Shown: positions 46,634 through 59,249, numbered from the stretch's first letter. The stretch is DNA of 64,000 bases from Lingula anatina (GCF_001039355.2 NW_019773936.1:494643-558642); one strand, 5' to 3'. Numbers and translations: made by a program. Notes: a model not told the origin generated them from the letters alone.

Positions 46634-49460
46634 TCAGTTGTGATGTAACATCATATTTGACAAAATTTATTTTGCAACGTCGTCTTATCACAGGGCCAAT
46701 AAAATGTCTTTGAATGATTGGATCTTTTAAAATACTTTAATATTATAGTTTACCTTGATACTTTGTCTTTTGAGTAGTAGCCAAATACAAAGAAGCTTCA
46801 TATAACCTGGAAACCAAAGAAAAACCTCAAATCCAGTCAGCAAATCCTTTAGATAATATGGATTGTAAGTATGATTAACTGAGAGGCTTAACTGTCATCT
46901 TACACACTCTTATGATATTACATAGTTATAACAGCATCTCAACACATTGCATATCTACCCTAAGAGGCTCTTTTTGAGATTATACTGCACTATCTCTTTG
47001 CATAGATTCATATTTCACAATAAATTCACCTAAACAACTCATAGAAATTTAATAAATTCCATTTTACCACCAAAACAGCAGTAATTGCAATTATTCTGGA
47101 TTTTGTGCTTGCCATCAAACCCCATGGACCTTTATAGGTGGTTCTACCTCCACTTTAGTTCATGAAGATACAGAGTTAAACAGTAAAAATATGACATTGT
47201 ATTTGAATATGGGTTGAAAGTGGGAGATCGTGTGTTGAGATTTTGTTTAGATAGCTTTAGATAGAATATATTAATCTATCCTGAAAAATGTTGTGTTAAG
47301 GTTGCATTTGATTAAGTGCAGCTGTGTTGATGTTGTGGTCAGACATGCTAAAACTTTCAATCCTATTGGCCATTACTTATAAAATTGTCAAGTCCGGCAA
47401 CTATTTTAAGAGGTGTCATTTAAAATTTTCTGTCAGACTGGCAAAATTTCATAACTGCCATTGTCACCAGTTTTCAGCATTTCTCTGGGTTATTATATGG
47501 TCATTCATTTATTCTGTAACATTTTTCAGTTGACAGTCCAGACTTTAAGGCAGGAGTGATGTCATTAGCCACCATGTTGAACATCCCACCACACATTGAT
47601 CACAGAATAGTGCTCAAGGTAGGGATATTATTTATTTATGTATTTATTTATTTATTTTATTTTTTTTTTTGGGGGGGGGGGGGAGGGGGGGGCTGCATTT
47701 GGACTTTTGGTTCAAAGACTGGTTGTGCATTTTTTTGAATACATGATTCACAAACATAATGATTTATTCCCTGACCAAGAATGTAGCTAATATGGACATT
47801 GTGTTAGTAACCAAGCATCAGCATGAATGCACATGTTTGGTAGCAGTATGAAGAGAAGAGTGAAATGACAGCAAGGGTGACCACCAAATTGATGGAGCAT
47901 GCGAGCAGTCTTAGACCATGCAAAACCCATTTGGCCTACTACCTGGACAACAAACACATTGTAAAGAATGCAACACTTATTTCCCTTCATGTCATCCTGA
48001 GACTTCTCTGCACCACCACAATCCATCCAACATTCACGAAGATCTCCTGTTGGTCAAGGTTCCTCTGGGTCCTCTGTATATTTCCTCTTAAGGATGTAGA
48101 TAACAGGGGTAGCTATCTTCTAAACCAGCCAAGATATACCAACATGTTACATATCAATAGAAAGCTTATTTCAACAGCTCTTCATTTCATATCCTTATTT
48201 TATTATGTAATCGTTACGTAATGAGATATAATGCTTAATAGGTGTGCTCAACATGATCTTTACACCTTAAAAACTAGAAGTCCACTACAAATGGACATGT
48301 GTAGACAGCTTGACTCGTGAGCCCTCATAGGGATCAACAAGAATGCGCCTCAAATTAGCGATATGTGTTAAATTNCTTAAGTGACCCATTGCAAGTGGCT
48401 TGTTACTTGGGAAGCAACAGGATTTCTGATTGTTTTATTCTGTCTTAGATTTTTAAAATTATTTTTTCAGGCAATTAGTCTTTTGATTACTGAAAGACTC
48501 TCCAAGCAAGGTCTACAGGCTAAAGACAAAACAGTTGTAAGTTTGCTACATGTACCACAGCTTTATACATAGAATTTATAATTTTATTATGATATGATAT
48601 AATATGTTACATTCTGTCACCTGTCATGACATTTTTTATTGTTTTTGTTTTTGCTATTGAAAGTTGAAAAATGACTCATCTATTTTTTGTTTTTTTTAAG
48701 CTTTTTTTTTGTAAGTCATTGTGTTAAGGTTCTGTTATGAATTTTTTCAACTATTCTGCCTCATTTAGCACTCATTTTTATGTGGATTAGAAATGTGCCC
48801 ATATTGATAATTTACTGTCTTTCTTCTTCCAGGACCCTGGAATAACAATGGACAGTATTGATTTAGGATTTGAAGCACCAGGTATTGATTTATTGGCTTT
48901 GTTCATTGATTAAATGGATACACATCTCTGGGTGAATTGATAACCATCTCATTGGTTATAGTTAGTGTTTGTAAAATTCAAAAGCTATCTAATTTGTTTT
49001 CTGGATAGGTATAGATAATAAGAAAATCAAGTGCATGTAACAGTAATAATTTGAAAAATAGACATTAGACCTTTGCTATTCACTTTTCTTTAATTATCCT
49101 GTAAGTTGTAACTGGTTAGTGATTTAGAACTAAATTTCTTAGTTAGGAATGGTATAAAAATATAAATCCATGTGCAGGGGTGGGTTGAGTGATGATTTAT
49201 GAGCAGGAAAAAAATTGAATTTTGGGATGGCGTTGGAGATTCAATTTGGCAAGGAAACCAGGGATAGGAAACCTTTAATGTGTAGACTATTTTTATTTCT
49301 TTCAGACTATATCAGCACCGAGGCTGCCAAGATTTTACGTCTTCTACATATCAAGGAACTACGAGAGCTCCAATCTCAGATCAACCAAGCCATTGTTGCT
49401 GTGCAGGCCATCACAGCCAATCCCAAGACTGATCAAAGGCTGGGGAAAGTGGGCCGATAA
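45606..49460 (+). CDS. RTRAF: RNA transcription, translation and transport factor (hCLE/C14orf166)
   Basis: RTRAF is a component of the tRNA ligase complex and of kinesin-associated RNA granules, and it modulates RNA polymerase II. Coding exons are 45606-45666, 46012-46136, 46446-46545, 46781-46864, 47530-47618, 48471-48536, 48833-48881 and 49306-49460: 729 nt, 242 aa (human 244). Matching blocks are MFRRKLQALDYPNP, FVVWLEDQKIRHYKIE, AVTEWLLGYAVRLVYGDN, NPLDNMDFDSPDFKAGVMSL, AISLLITERLS, and the closing LLHIKELRELQSQINQAIVA and TDQRLGKVGR. The last segment is the conserved coiled C-terminus. All introns are GT-AG and in phase. A single N (48375) lies in intron 5 and may mark another assembly join. 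A poly(A) signal AATAAA is at 50268-50273. Confidence 0.97.
46565..46630. repeat. (TC)n microsatellite in RTRAF intron 3
   Basis: About 33 uninterrupted TC units directly after exon 3's intron donor region. It is a likely length polymorphism. Confidence 0.95.
47640..48470. other. RTRAF intron 5 with poly-G run and one N
   Basis: A T-run followed by a G-run lies at about 47656-47692. An unrecognised ORF at 47865-48221 shows no domain, and the single N is at 48375. No exon is missing from RTRAF here, so this is intron. Confidence 0.6.
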
Positions 49461-51010
49461 CCTTGATAGAGGATGTTTAAGAGAAGTTAAAACATGTTGA
49501 TGTTAATGAGCTTTAACTCCAATGCCATTGTTTGATTTCTTGAGCTTATCTGGAAATTTAATTTGATGATGGTGATGATGATCATGATGAAAGAATCCTG
49601 GCACAAAGTTTTGAAAAGTTGGACGGAAGCCTTTATACATATCATAGGTTTCAGTCTGGACCCGCATTTTTAGCTCCTTGTTATGCTCTGTAGAATTCAA
49701 TTAAAGATCTAGAATTCCTTCCGCACAATATAACATGCTGATGCTATTTCTCTGCCATTTTCATTACTATTATAGGAACTCCTTCAGTCATTACATAGTT
49801 AAAGATTTTTGTACTATGTTTGAAATTATTTCATGATTTTTTTTAAAGTTATAAATGGTATTTGCTGCCATTCGTTTTTTCTCCAGAACTTGACTGGGCA
49901 GATGTTATATAATTGACTATTTTGAGGTATTGATTAATTCAACAGAGCTATATGTTTTGCAATGCAAATAGTTATCAGATTTTTTCACTTTTCTGCATAG
50001 TAAAGCATATCGAGAAGTGGCCAGTTTATAATCATTTGCTAGTAGATTTGGGGCATTTGATTTTATTAACCAGTTTATTTATCATCATTTCCATTGTTTT
50101 CTGTATTGGAAAACGTATTTTTGTCATGTTCTTTTGTTAGAGTCGTCACAGTAAAGAAGCGAACTAACAGAAGATGATAAATATTTATTAATTTCCAGCA
50201 GTCTTACCTTTACCATTGTTATTTGTTAGGTTTATGCCATTATCATGTACGTATATTTGCCTTTTACAATAAAGGGTATTGAATGATGCTGAGAAAACTG
50301 ATGTTGCTTGTAATGTTAATCTCAACTCTATCATTTGAATTATGTAATATGCTATGCTGTTCTTTATTTATTCAATCATTCCTGACGTAAATTTTCCTTT
50401 GAAATTGATTATCACCCTGCTTCATCACAGATCAACCTTTTGCCAACTGCACTTGTCATACAGTCTGCTGTTGAGTATTTGATTTCCTTCTCTATATCCC
50501 GTAGAACTTAATGCTGTCGACTGCGTTTTCCTGATCCGGAGTTCCTGCTACCCCTCGCCATCACTTGCGAGCCAACGCGGTGTCCATCTCAGAGTCGTTT
50601 GTGGGCTACCCTTATGACAACATTAATCCTTGGACCCCAAGTCGAATCCTCAGCGATAGACGAAATGTCACCGGCCAACCGACTACTGTAGCTTTGGAGA
50701 GGGGGGAGGTATTGACTTTAAAGTATGTTGTCCAACGTCGGGCACCAATAACATGGTATCTTAGTGCATTTCAGCTGATGTGGATTGTAATAAATACTAT
50801 TTTGCATTGTTACTGCTGCTTACTCTCAAACTATGGCTTTTAAAGCTGCGCATATTATTAACAGTCGAAGGATATTTAATCTTGTAATGTGTGAATCTGA
50901 TGATAATCTAAGCTGAAAAAAAACGCTTTTTTTCATTCCTGTATGAAAATTACAGTTTCCTAGTTCGCTTGCTGTAACACTTGGAAACCCCATCAATCAA
51001 CATAAAGCAA
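49461..51010. other. RTRAF 3' UTR and spacer to hydrolase gene
   Basis: The RTRAF 3' UTR probably ends shortly after AATAAA at 50268-50273. A plus-strand ORF at 50565-50843 (92 aa) has a locally GC-richer first half but no recognisable motif. It could be an unrecognised exon or chance. Confidence 0.4.
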
Positions 51011-54000
51011 TTATTGTCCGTAGGTCGAAATGAACTGTTTGATTTTCTCGCAAGCTAGTTTGTGATTTTCTTTGAAAATGCCTGAAATAAATTAAAAAGT
51101 ATGTTTTTGGTTTATTTCTCGTAAATCAAATGTTTACTCTATTATTGTCCAATCCACCTGCTCATAATCAACAGTCCACCTTAGCTAATCTTTTTCCGCC
51201 ACAATAAATAAACGAAAAAATAATACAGGTCGATATGCAATTTTAGGACATACTTTCAAAAATTGCCGATTTTTACAGAGAGGCCTTTTAATATTAAGTA
51301 GAACAGAAACGCTATTCTTAAATACTCATTTTAATGTTAAAAGCATTTAAACAAAAGATGTTAACAAGCGTGGTACGTAAAATACCTGGTAGGTTAAAGA
51401 AAACGTGTGTCACTCCTTGCAAGCACAAGACTTCCACGGGGACTCCGGCATCTTTTAACTTCTTCGCGTAAGCTGAAAATAAAGACAGCGTGGATTAATT
51501 TCGATATCTTGCCAATTTATCACAATTTTGCTCCCTCTCTCAGCTTCCTTCAACTTCTAAATCCCATTGTATGATGTAAAGTATTTTTGTAATTTCTCAT
51601 AAACGCCAAAGGAAAACAAGTGCATGAAATCAGGTCAACCCTCGGCAATCGGTTTTAACTCGAATGTTTTAATGGTGAGCAAATGTGCGGCGAAACTAAG
51701 CATGTCCTTTTTGTAAATCTAATTTTTAAGACTAAACGGGGCGGATGCTTCATGTAGAAAAACAATAGTCATTTTCTCACTTATCAACGGATATTTTCTT
51801 TCTTTCCCTTTTTCCTTTTCTTTGCTTTTTTACATCATTCAGTATTTAATATCAAAGATAAAATGGAACGGAAGTTTGAGGAAACAACATTACCCATTCC
51901 TTCATCTATCAGTACGTCGTGACTAGCGGCAATGTACAGGGCCGGAGGAAGATGGTTGAACTTCTCCCTAAGTAGCGGGGAGGCCCGCGGGTGACTCCGC
52001 TCGGATACTGAATTAAAAGTGTGATTCGCAAACCTGAAAGTAAAGTTAAAGGTAAGGACAGAAGATCTCGTATAAAACCTGATGCCCGCAATAAACAAGA
52101 TGTACCAACTTTTATATATTACCCCTTGTGTATATTGATTTGTTCATTAAAACCTGAATCAGTTTGGGGAGCACACAAGTAGAAGTTATTTGAAAAATCG
52201 AGTGCCGAACTGCCATTCATAATAATCACTGCCATGACCAGATGCTTTTTTTAAATGTTTGATGGAGTCAATGTATGCTGGTTGATATTTATTTGAAGTC
52301 ATATAAATACATGTAGTACATTAAACTACTACAGAATGTTTTCATGAATATTATTATTTTCACGTGGAGATAATTCAATTTAATTTAATCTTGGACGAAT
52401 ACAATCGTTTTACTAGTCCTAAGTCCCATTGACGGAACGGGAATAACATTGAAGGGACAGTTTCACCATTAAAAAATCTGTCAAATTATTTTTCCGTATG
52501 GTTACTTTTTTAAACTTGGCCTGTTCTGTTGCGGTACATGTAGTATAATCAGTAGAATGATTGTCTTTTACGACGCTGTATATTCAGTTTATTAATTTTT
52601 TTCTTTTTATGTATATCTCATCATTATTATGTTGTCAAAAACCTTACCACTCCATCTGCTTCGCAGACATGAAGTATCCAGTGGCAAACTTCTTGTACGA
52701 CTCAGTCTCTCCCCTCCAGTCGGTAACGGGGCATGTGAGTATCTGGGAAATAATACGAGCACATTTCTTTAAAATGCACGAAGGAATGTCTTTTATCAAA
52801 TTAGTATGTTCTTCTTCCCAAAGCATTATAGTTGCAAAAAAAGTTGAAAAAACATCGGTTAAAATCATTATTTAATACATGTGCCACTCAAATATATCTA
52901 ATATAATAGAGATTTACATTTAAAAATCCATAATTTCTTTAATTATACTGTTTAAAAAACGTGCTAGGCGCTGTATGATGTTGTATGTCCTGAGTTAAAA
53001 CTAGAACAAACACGGCAACACGATTTCCTTGTAAAGTCTTACCTGGAGCGCAAGTCCAGGAATGTCGTGAGCAAGAGAGGCGGAAAGGTTACCCCCGGCA
53101 CTGTCGCCCATGACGCCCACCTTGCTATCTTTACTGCCCCCTAGGTATTTAAAGTATTTCTCAGCGTTTCTCAAAATATCAATAAGTAGACTGGGGTCTG
53201 TTTCACAAATAACCTTTAGACCAAAAGTCTAAACTGTAAGACCAATATTTAATTTCATTCTGACACAAGATAAACCAAGATGATATATTGTGCCTGTAGA
53301 AATGACTGCTGTTTTGGACCAATAGCTACTATATTTGAATGGACTTCAGATTTATCCCAAATCGAAGTAAACTAAAATAAAGGTTCAGACAAACTTTTTA
53401 GTACATGTCGCCAGTTATTTTTGATCAGGCCCCTCAGTATAGCACAGTAACAAATCGTCAAATTGTTATGTGACTACCATGTTATATTTGGTTCAAACAT
53501 TTTGGTTAAACATATCTAGCAGTTTGTTTAAAGGGAAATCTAAGAGTGGGCGAAGCAGTTAAGTAGATTCTTATGGAGCAGATTTTGATAAAAGAGACTA
53601 GATTTTCTTCACTGAAGTGTTTGCTGTTTGTTACTTCCCTCTTGGCCTTAAAGATATTTATCATTTGTATGTGTGCGATCTGATGAGCCCTAACACTTCA
53701 AATCAAATCTGGAGCATCTTTCAGATCAACAATGTCATGCGCGCTTGAAGTGTATTTTGATTTAAATATTCATTCCAAATTACCGATTAATTCCTTATTT
53801 GCAAAGACCCATTTAACCGCGGTTTCTGCGTCATCAAACGCCGCTGGAAACTTGTGTTCTGGCGCTCTTCGGTACTCCACGCTCACCATTATACATGCCG
53901 CCAAACTGTGCAAACAAAACAACTGTATGTTATTCTTCGTTGGGTTGGGTGAAACATTCTTTCAAGACCGCACAACATCCTTTTGCAGTTTTAGACGTAA

Positions 54001-54540
54001 CGCAACATTTCCATCGGAAAAAGAGAAAAACAGTAGCCTATTGAGCCAAGTTGCAATGATTTGCATTTTTGCACCATCAAAACCGCAGCCAGAACATGAC
54101 GACTCCCGTTTAGCCAAGTCACATAATCATCAAAACTAGCAAAATATTCATTAGTTTACTACATGCAGATTATAAAATCTGTTGTTTCCTGGTAGATTAC
54201 CGAAACTTTCAAGTTGATAAATGCATGCCCCGTAGTATCATATGACCCACATTGTACTGAAACTCACTCTGTCAGTATCTTCACCCCGATTTCGTGGGTC
54301 TTCCTATTGCCAATAACAAAGCCTCCCCCGTGGAAGTACACCAGTATGGTCGGCTTTGGGGGGCAGGGGACCGGTCTATACACCCATACTGGTAGGTCAG
54401 CTGGAACGAAAATGGTTCTGTTGCCAATTACTAGTATAGGGGTTGCTTGATCGCTCTTCACCTCTACATTGTTTGGACCAAAAGTGATCTTGTTGTGTTT
54501 TGTTTTACCATTCTGCACCCTGTCCCTGACTCATGTCTCT

Positions 54541-54590
<50 letters not shown>

Positions 54591-54770
54591 TGCAAGAGAA
54601 ATTAAGGCAGACAGTTGTCTCCAACTAAAATGTTAATTTTTCTTTAATACACTTTAAAAAAATCAGTGAAAATGTGGAGAATTAATTTTGCAAAAGCGCA
54701 CATGTGCACAGGAATACGCAAAACACAGTCAGACATAAACTATGATAAAGATAGGTAGACACAATGTAAA

Positions 54771-54811
<41 letters not shown>

Positions 54812-55101
54812 CTGAAGCAGACAGACAACTGGTCGATTCTTCTCAAATAAAGTGACCGCAGCCATCATGTGAGTCTACCTTCGCCTTGGGTGGAGGGTAC
54901 CGTGTACTCCAACCTTTCTCCCCTAAACTCGTACCCGTAGCCGTCGGAGTCAAGAGGGTCATCCCCTTCGACCAAAATACGTGCCTCTTCTACAGTAGCG
55001 GCGTCCTCGTAGCTTATCTGATCGCTTTTCGCATCGGCTAAGAGAAGGGCCTGCGTCTCTGGATGAAGCGAGGCTAGATCATCAGGGAGAGGGAGAGGCA
55101 T
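51011..55101 (-). CDS. HSL-family alpha/beta hydrolase (AADAC-like esterase)
   Basis: A carboxylic-ester hydrolase of the hormone-sensitive-lipase/arylacetamide-deacetylase family (alpha/beta hydrolase fold 3). Coding exons are 54879-55101, 54268-54529, 53784-53905, 53043-53197, 52648-52742, 51894-52033, 51386-51472 and 51011-51081: 1155 nt, 384 aa. The oxyanion motif HGGG is at 141-144 (VYFHGGGFVIG). The strand SVEYRRAPEHKFPAA follows. The nucleophile is Ser235 in GDSAGG, and the acid is probably Asp325 in SHDVLIDEG. The base is His355 in GVTHVFF. No signal peptide or membrane anchor is seen at the N-terminus (MPLPLPDDLASLHPE), unlike vertebrate AADAC, so it is probably cytosolic. This resembles bacterial-type short esterases and mollusc hydrolases annotated by similarity. 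The acceptor of exon 2 (ATGAG|TCAGG) has a weak pyrimidine tract and was chosen for phase. Substrate unknown. Confidence 0.85.
54546..54587. repeat. (TA)n microsatellite
   Basis: About 21 TA units in the first intron of the hydrolase, next to the exon 2 acceptor. Confidence 0.95.
54774..54808. repeat. (AG)n microsatellite
   Basis: About 17 AG units in the first intron of the hydrolase gene. Confidence 0.95.
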
Positions 55102-55271
55102 AGCTGTAGCCTACATGTTCCTATACAAAACTGCACTTATCTCTCCACGGCGGGTTTTGTGTGCTACCGAGTAATAGGCCTTCGGAGATAAAGTAGGGCA
55201 AATAGAAATCGTTTCCTTTATCTTGCTGGCCGGCAATAATCGGACGAAGTTGTTTCAGATTACCTAGATTA

Positions 55272-56296
55272 GGGGAGACCGGGGCTAGTTGGCCCAGTTA
55301 GACACTTATGGCCTTGTAGAGCCAACTAGGAATGAGTTAGAGTAACAAAACCGGTTTTAAAGTAAGCCTCATGAACTAATACGTATGCAATGTCATTATT
55401 TTTCAAATTTAATGCCTGATGGCTCACAATTTGACAAAAAACGCAGTTGACGTCAGGGGGGGCCAATTTTCCCCGCCACGGGGCAAGTTGGCCCCAGGGT
55501 CGGGGCAAGTTGGCCCCCTACACAAAAATGAAGTAAATATCCCATGTAAACGCCTTGAAATACGTTTTTATACATTTTTAATCTATTAAATTGATTTTTG
55601 AGAGTCTTTGATGAATAAATAGTTCAAATGAGGCAGATTGATTGAGGTTTCCGTATGTCACGTTGTAGGGGGGCCTATGTGTTGCAAGAACCAAAATATC
55701 TATCAATAAAATTTGTTTTGTTTTAATAAAGAATAAATTAATAATGGTATAAAGAAGGTTTTTAGTGAATGAAAACGAATAATAATTTTTTGTTTTAAAA
55801 GAAAGTAACAAATTCAGTTTCAAACCATTGAGTTTGTTTTAACAATGGTCTCTAGCTCTGTTGCGCGCAAAGGTTTGTGGGTACTATGAGGGTCCAACTT
55901 GCCCCGAGTCAAGGGGGCCAACTAGCCCCGGGTGCACACTTTTTATTTTAAAGGATGGCAGCCATTTATGGTGCTAGAATGAGCAACGATGATACATCTC
56001 TGTGAAACTTGAAACAATGAGCTTCAGTTTGATGCCCTATACATATATTATATTCGATCAAAAGCCTATGAAAATACATTTTTAAATCTTTCAAACAAAA
56101 TTACTTCTAGGTGCAAAAATCGTTTATTTCGATTCACCGCTTAAGTAAAACTTTTTAACATCCGACACTTCCTTAGCATTGTAGGCTAAGGTCACTTTAC
56201 AAGAGTATGTGGCCAATTTTTTTACTTCGTAGTTACTTTTTCATAAATTAACGGGGGGCCAACTTACCCCGGGGTCCAACTAGCCCCGGTCTCCCC
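55272..56296. mobile_element. 1 kb inverted-repeat DNA element with TA duplication
   Basis: Perfect terminal inverted repeats starting GGGGAGACCGGGGCTAGTTG at the left (55272) and ending with its reverse complement at 56296. TA lies directly outside both ends. Near both ends are several copies of GGGGCAAGTTGGCCC-like strings in alternating orientation (for example 55485, 55505, 55899 and 55919). No transposase ORF is present. A TA duplication suggests a Tc1/mariner-type mobiliser, but the terminal sequence is not the mariner consensus, so the superfamily is open. Confidence 0.8.
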
Positions 56297-57937
56297 TACG
56301 TAGTCTATGGAGATAAGATGTAAGGCAATTTTGAAACCCCAAACACCTCAGATCTGGTACCTTTTGGGCTATTAATTTTGGATCACGATCAACATAAAGT
56401 GATATTTCTTCATATTTGGTTTTTCATTTAGGCCTACGTAATAAAAAGGAGATTAAAATTATTCCAGCCTCCCTGCAATAACAGAAGCCATAGGCCTACC
56501 GACTAGCAGCTCTTTTCGTATACAGCTGGCAAATAAATCGATATGGCGGTAGCAGGTGATGTTAACAAACGTTTAGCCATACCAAATGAATAAAGACCGT
56601 GGAAATCAATTGCAGGTAAAACAAAAGCAAAAATGAGTTAAGTAGAACAATGCGTGATAGCATAGCTCTATTATTTCCGGTTTTTTTTACCTGCGGGGCT
56701 CTCTAAATCAAACAGAGCTAATATTCTTTTTCTATTTTTTTTAATTTTCTTTTTTTTATCATTAGGGGCCTATTCATTATTTTTATATCATTTTATTTCA
56801 TTTTTTTATTTTCATTATTATTTTTTCATTTCAAATGACTATAATTTCCGCCGCAGATTCTATTATTATGTCCGTAATTCATGTTTGTTACATATGTGAT
56901 GTTCAGTGATGTTATAACACGGCAGTGTTATACAATTTGTCTCTGCCTTTGAATCACATTCACAATCACGGAATGTGTTGCTCAAATTCAAACAAAGAAG
57001 ATGCAGCTTAAAATGGACGCACCTTCGCCCAAAGCATAGCGTTATTACGTGGCAATGGCTCTACGTCACAGAAGCGCTCACATAGTTTACGTGGTGACGT
57101 TGCTATAGCAGTTGTTTTGTGTATTCGCCAGTGGGTCGAGGTTCTTGCCATCTGGTTAGGCTTCCTAGCTGATAATAATAATTAAGGTTATCAATGGATT
57201 ATTTAACCGAAGGACCAAGAACCGTGTTTACTGTGGTAAGTAAAGTGACCTCGTGTATTTTTCCCGTTAACTCTAATGAATTGTACACTTTTGAGAATTT
57301 GAACAGTTCAAAAAGTGCGCAATGTTGAAGACCGGCAGAAATTGCCAAAACTAGTAATGTGCATTTCATACGCAGCGTCTTTAAGTCTTACGACGCAGAG
57401 AGAATTAAAATATAATTTTAATCTTAGCACATCGAATTGCATTTTGATCTCTTACACGGGGCAGAGTGGAATCCTATAATCAACATAAGACATCAAAATC
57501 AGTCAATATTTTAAATTAGATTATCTATAGATCTCAAGGACATAGCTAATTACTCATAATAACACAATCGAAAACACGGCGGTAAATGGGAGGGTTCACC
57601 TCCTCGCGTATTTTAATAACCGCAACACAAGCAATGCTAAATACCAGTTACAATGATGAGTCTATAAAATGTAATTTTTGAGCAATAATATTTTACAACA
57701 AAATACTACTTATAACCTGTAGGCCTACAATACGCTTTTACTCATCGATTTCAATAAAGGTCCATTTTATTTTTTTTTTCTTCATCGTTAAGTCCAATAT
57801 TCTATGTTCTATTCCATTTTGTGCAATGTCCGCCATGTTTTACTGCCAGCGTGTCTTATATTAGTTCAAATCTGGCAATATCTACCCTGAGTGTCAGAGC
57901 AACGTGAAAGTTAGTTTGTTTAATATTTAATATACCT
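56297..57937. other. No complete gene; contains one half of a duplicated segment
   Basis: AT-rich, with a poly-pyrimidine/T tract near 56720-56830. The segment 57045-57420 has a diverged second copy at about 60370-60745, treated separately. Otherwise nothing is recognised. Confidence 0.4.
57045..57420 (+). repeat. Duplicated segment copy 1, with possible short first exon
   Basis: Shared strings with 60370-60745 include GTCACAGAAGCG, AGTTTACGTGGTGA, GTGTATTCGC and GAGACCGGCA-like stretches. A short frame from the ATG at 57194 gives MDYLTEGPRTVFTV, followed directly by GTAAGT (57237), a good donor. No matching downstream exon was found. The second copy begins MNYSVQGLHNCVYY and lacks that donor. 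Confidence 0.45.
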
Positions 57938-58157
57938 AGGGCTCTGTTCTCACAACTTTTAGATCGATCTATCACCGCGGGGAGTCTCACTAGATTACTG
58001 TCAGATAATCCCCCTTAAGTGTCCGTCCCCGCCTACTACAAGCTTTAAGGGGTAATTAACTTTCGTGTCCGCCCGGCTGACAGCTATTTAGCGTGAACCC
58101 CCAGGGAGTTAGGTCGATCCAATGTAGGTCGATCTAATCTATGAGAATGGGGTGTTG
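57938..58157. mobile_element. Short imperfect inverted-repeat element (candidate MITE)
   Basis: Left CTCTGTTCTCACAACTTTTA with GATCGATCTA, and right TAGGTCGATCTAATCTATGA with GAATGGGGTG, form imperfect inverted arms over about 30 bp with several mismatches. The internal part has an AGGTCGATC repeat. Target duplications cannot be fixed. Confidence 0.4.
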
Positions 58158-58252
58158 GAGTCACTTTCCCTGGTATTGCGACATGCCATGGGTTACATAT
58201 GAAATCAAGATCGAGCTGGCAATACCGGAATCTAGAACCTAGGGTAGCAATA

Positions 58253-58552
58253 TCAGATTTCTGTAATAAATACAGACTCTATACGTTCTGGGCTGCTGAT
58301 GGTGACAATGTTCACGCCAGGCAAGTCTTCTGTTGAGAAAATAAGGGACTTCCTTTTAATCACCCACAAGACGTCAACATCTGCCATTGGTCCACGCGTT
58401 TTGTTTGAGGTTTTGATTGAATCAAATTCTTCTGTAATTTGGTATTGGTGACAAAGCTTCGATGAGAAGTCAGAAACCTGTTCTAGGAAGAGGTCTAGGA
58501 ATCTGTCAAAGTGAAGGACAATCTCTGTGTTACATTGAAAGGCAACTTGCAT
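58253..58552 (-). CDS. Unrecognised short ORF downstream of EF-hand gene
   Basis: 99 codons on the minus strand, about 140 bp past the stop of the EF-hand gene, in the same orientation. It begins MQVAFQCNTEIVLHFDRFLD and has no low-complexity bias, but I cannot match it to a family. It could be part of the EF-hand gene's 3' UTR, a separate gene or a relic. Confidence 0.25.
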   Translation of the reverse strand: MQVAFQCNTEIVLHFDRFLDLFLEQVSDFSSKLCHQYQITEEFDSIKTSNKTRGPMADVDVLWVIKRKSLIFSTEDLPGVNIVTISSPERIESVFITEI

Positions 58553-58688
58553 GTCACAATGACTTTCAGTAACTTTTACAGTTGTCTTTCTTCTCTCATC
58601 AAGCGGATCATAGATTTATGGATGCAGAATGAAAAAAGTTTAAGCAGCATATTTGACATACAGGGCGTTCCTTCTATGGCAATTTTTT

Positions 58689-59225
58689 CTATCCCAAAAA
58701 GGGTCCGATGAACAACTTAGCAGGTGTATCAGCGGTGCAAGTGAAAAATTCGATACCTGCATTTACAAATTCTTCTCTGGTGATTAAACCATCATGGTTG
58801 GTGTCAATGGCTTGGAAGGAAGGAGGGACCGATAAGGGGTGGACGCCATAATTACGCAAAAACAATGTGTAACCATCCAAGGTTAAGTGCTGATCTTCTT
58901 CAGGGACTACGGCATCGAAACAAACCTTCAAGAATTCTGCCATAAGATTGCGTAAATTAGGTTCATTAAAAAGCCTGGCATAACGTGAGCACATTTCATC
59001 AAACGTAACGGTTAGCTTATCGGGTCCGCCCCAGAATTCTACCCAGACATTCAAAAGGAGGTGCTCAAATGAACCTGTCTTTATCTCCTTCATACTGGCC
59101 TTTAACTCGTCTTCCACGGCACCGAGAAAGTCGTTTTTGGTCACAACACCGTCAGCATCCTTGTCGAATATTACAAAAAGAGAGCGCATCTTTCTCACCC
59201 AAAAGTCCTGTAAAGGGACAGCCAT
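58689..59225 (-). CDS. Sarcoplasmic calcium-binding/calexcitin-like EF-hand protein
   Basis: A small cytosolic Ca2+ buffer or sensor of the invertebrate SCP/calexcitin/luciferin-binding-protein family. The CDS has no intron: 178 aa, near the family's usual 170-195. EF-hand 1 loop is DKDADGVVTKND at residues 21-32, with all chelating positions apart from the common twelfth Glu, here Asp. A canonical last EF-hand loop DTNHDGLITREE is at 141-152. Between them lie helices with degenerate loops (about 66-77 and 108-119), as in the family, where one or two hands are dead. Helix motifs such as LTVTFDEMCSRYARL and SVPPSFQAIDTN support the call. TATATAA at 59251-59257 lies 26-32 bases before the ATG, so transcription may start almost at this ATG; Met13 (59189) is an alternative start. 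A damaged paralogue is at 61004-61518. Confidence 0.85.
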   Translation of the reverse strand: MAVPLQDFWVRKMRSLFVIFDKDADGVVTKNDFLGAVEDELKASMKEIKTGSFEHLLLNVWVEFWGGPDKLTVTFDEMCSRYARLFNEPNLRNLMAEFLKVCFDAVVPEEDQHLTLDGYTLFLRNYGVHPLSVPPSFQAIDTNHDGLITREEFVNAGIEFFTCTADTPAKLFIGPFLG

Positions 59226-59249
59226 TTTTAACTGTTCCGTGCTAGTGCC

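Noticed and set aside
50565-50843. 92-residue plus-strand ORF as a gene
   Set aside because: No recognised domain, and it lies past the probable RTRAF poly(A) signal. Kept only as a remark in the spacer entry.
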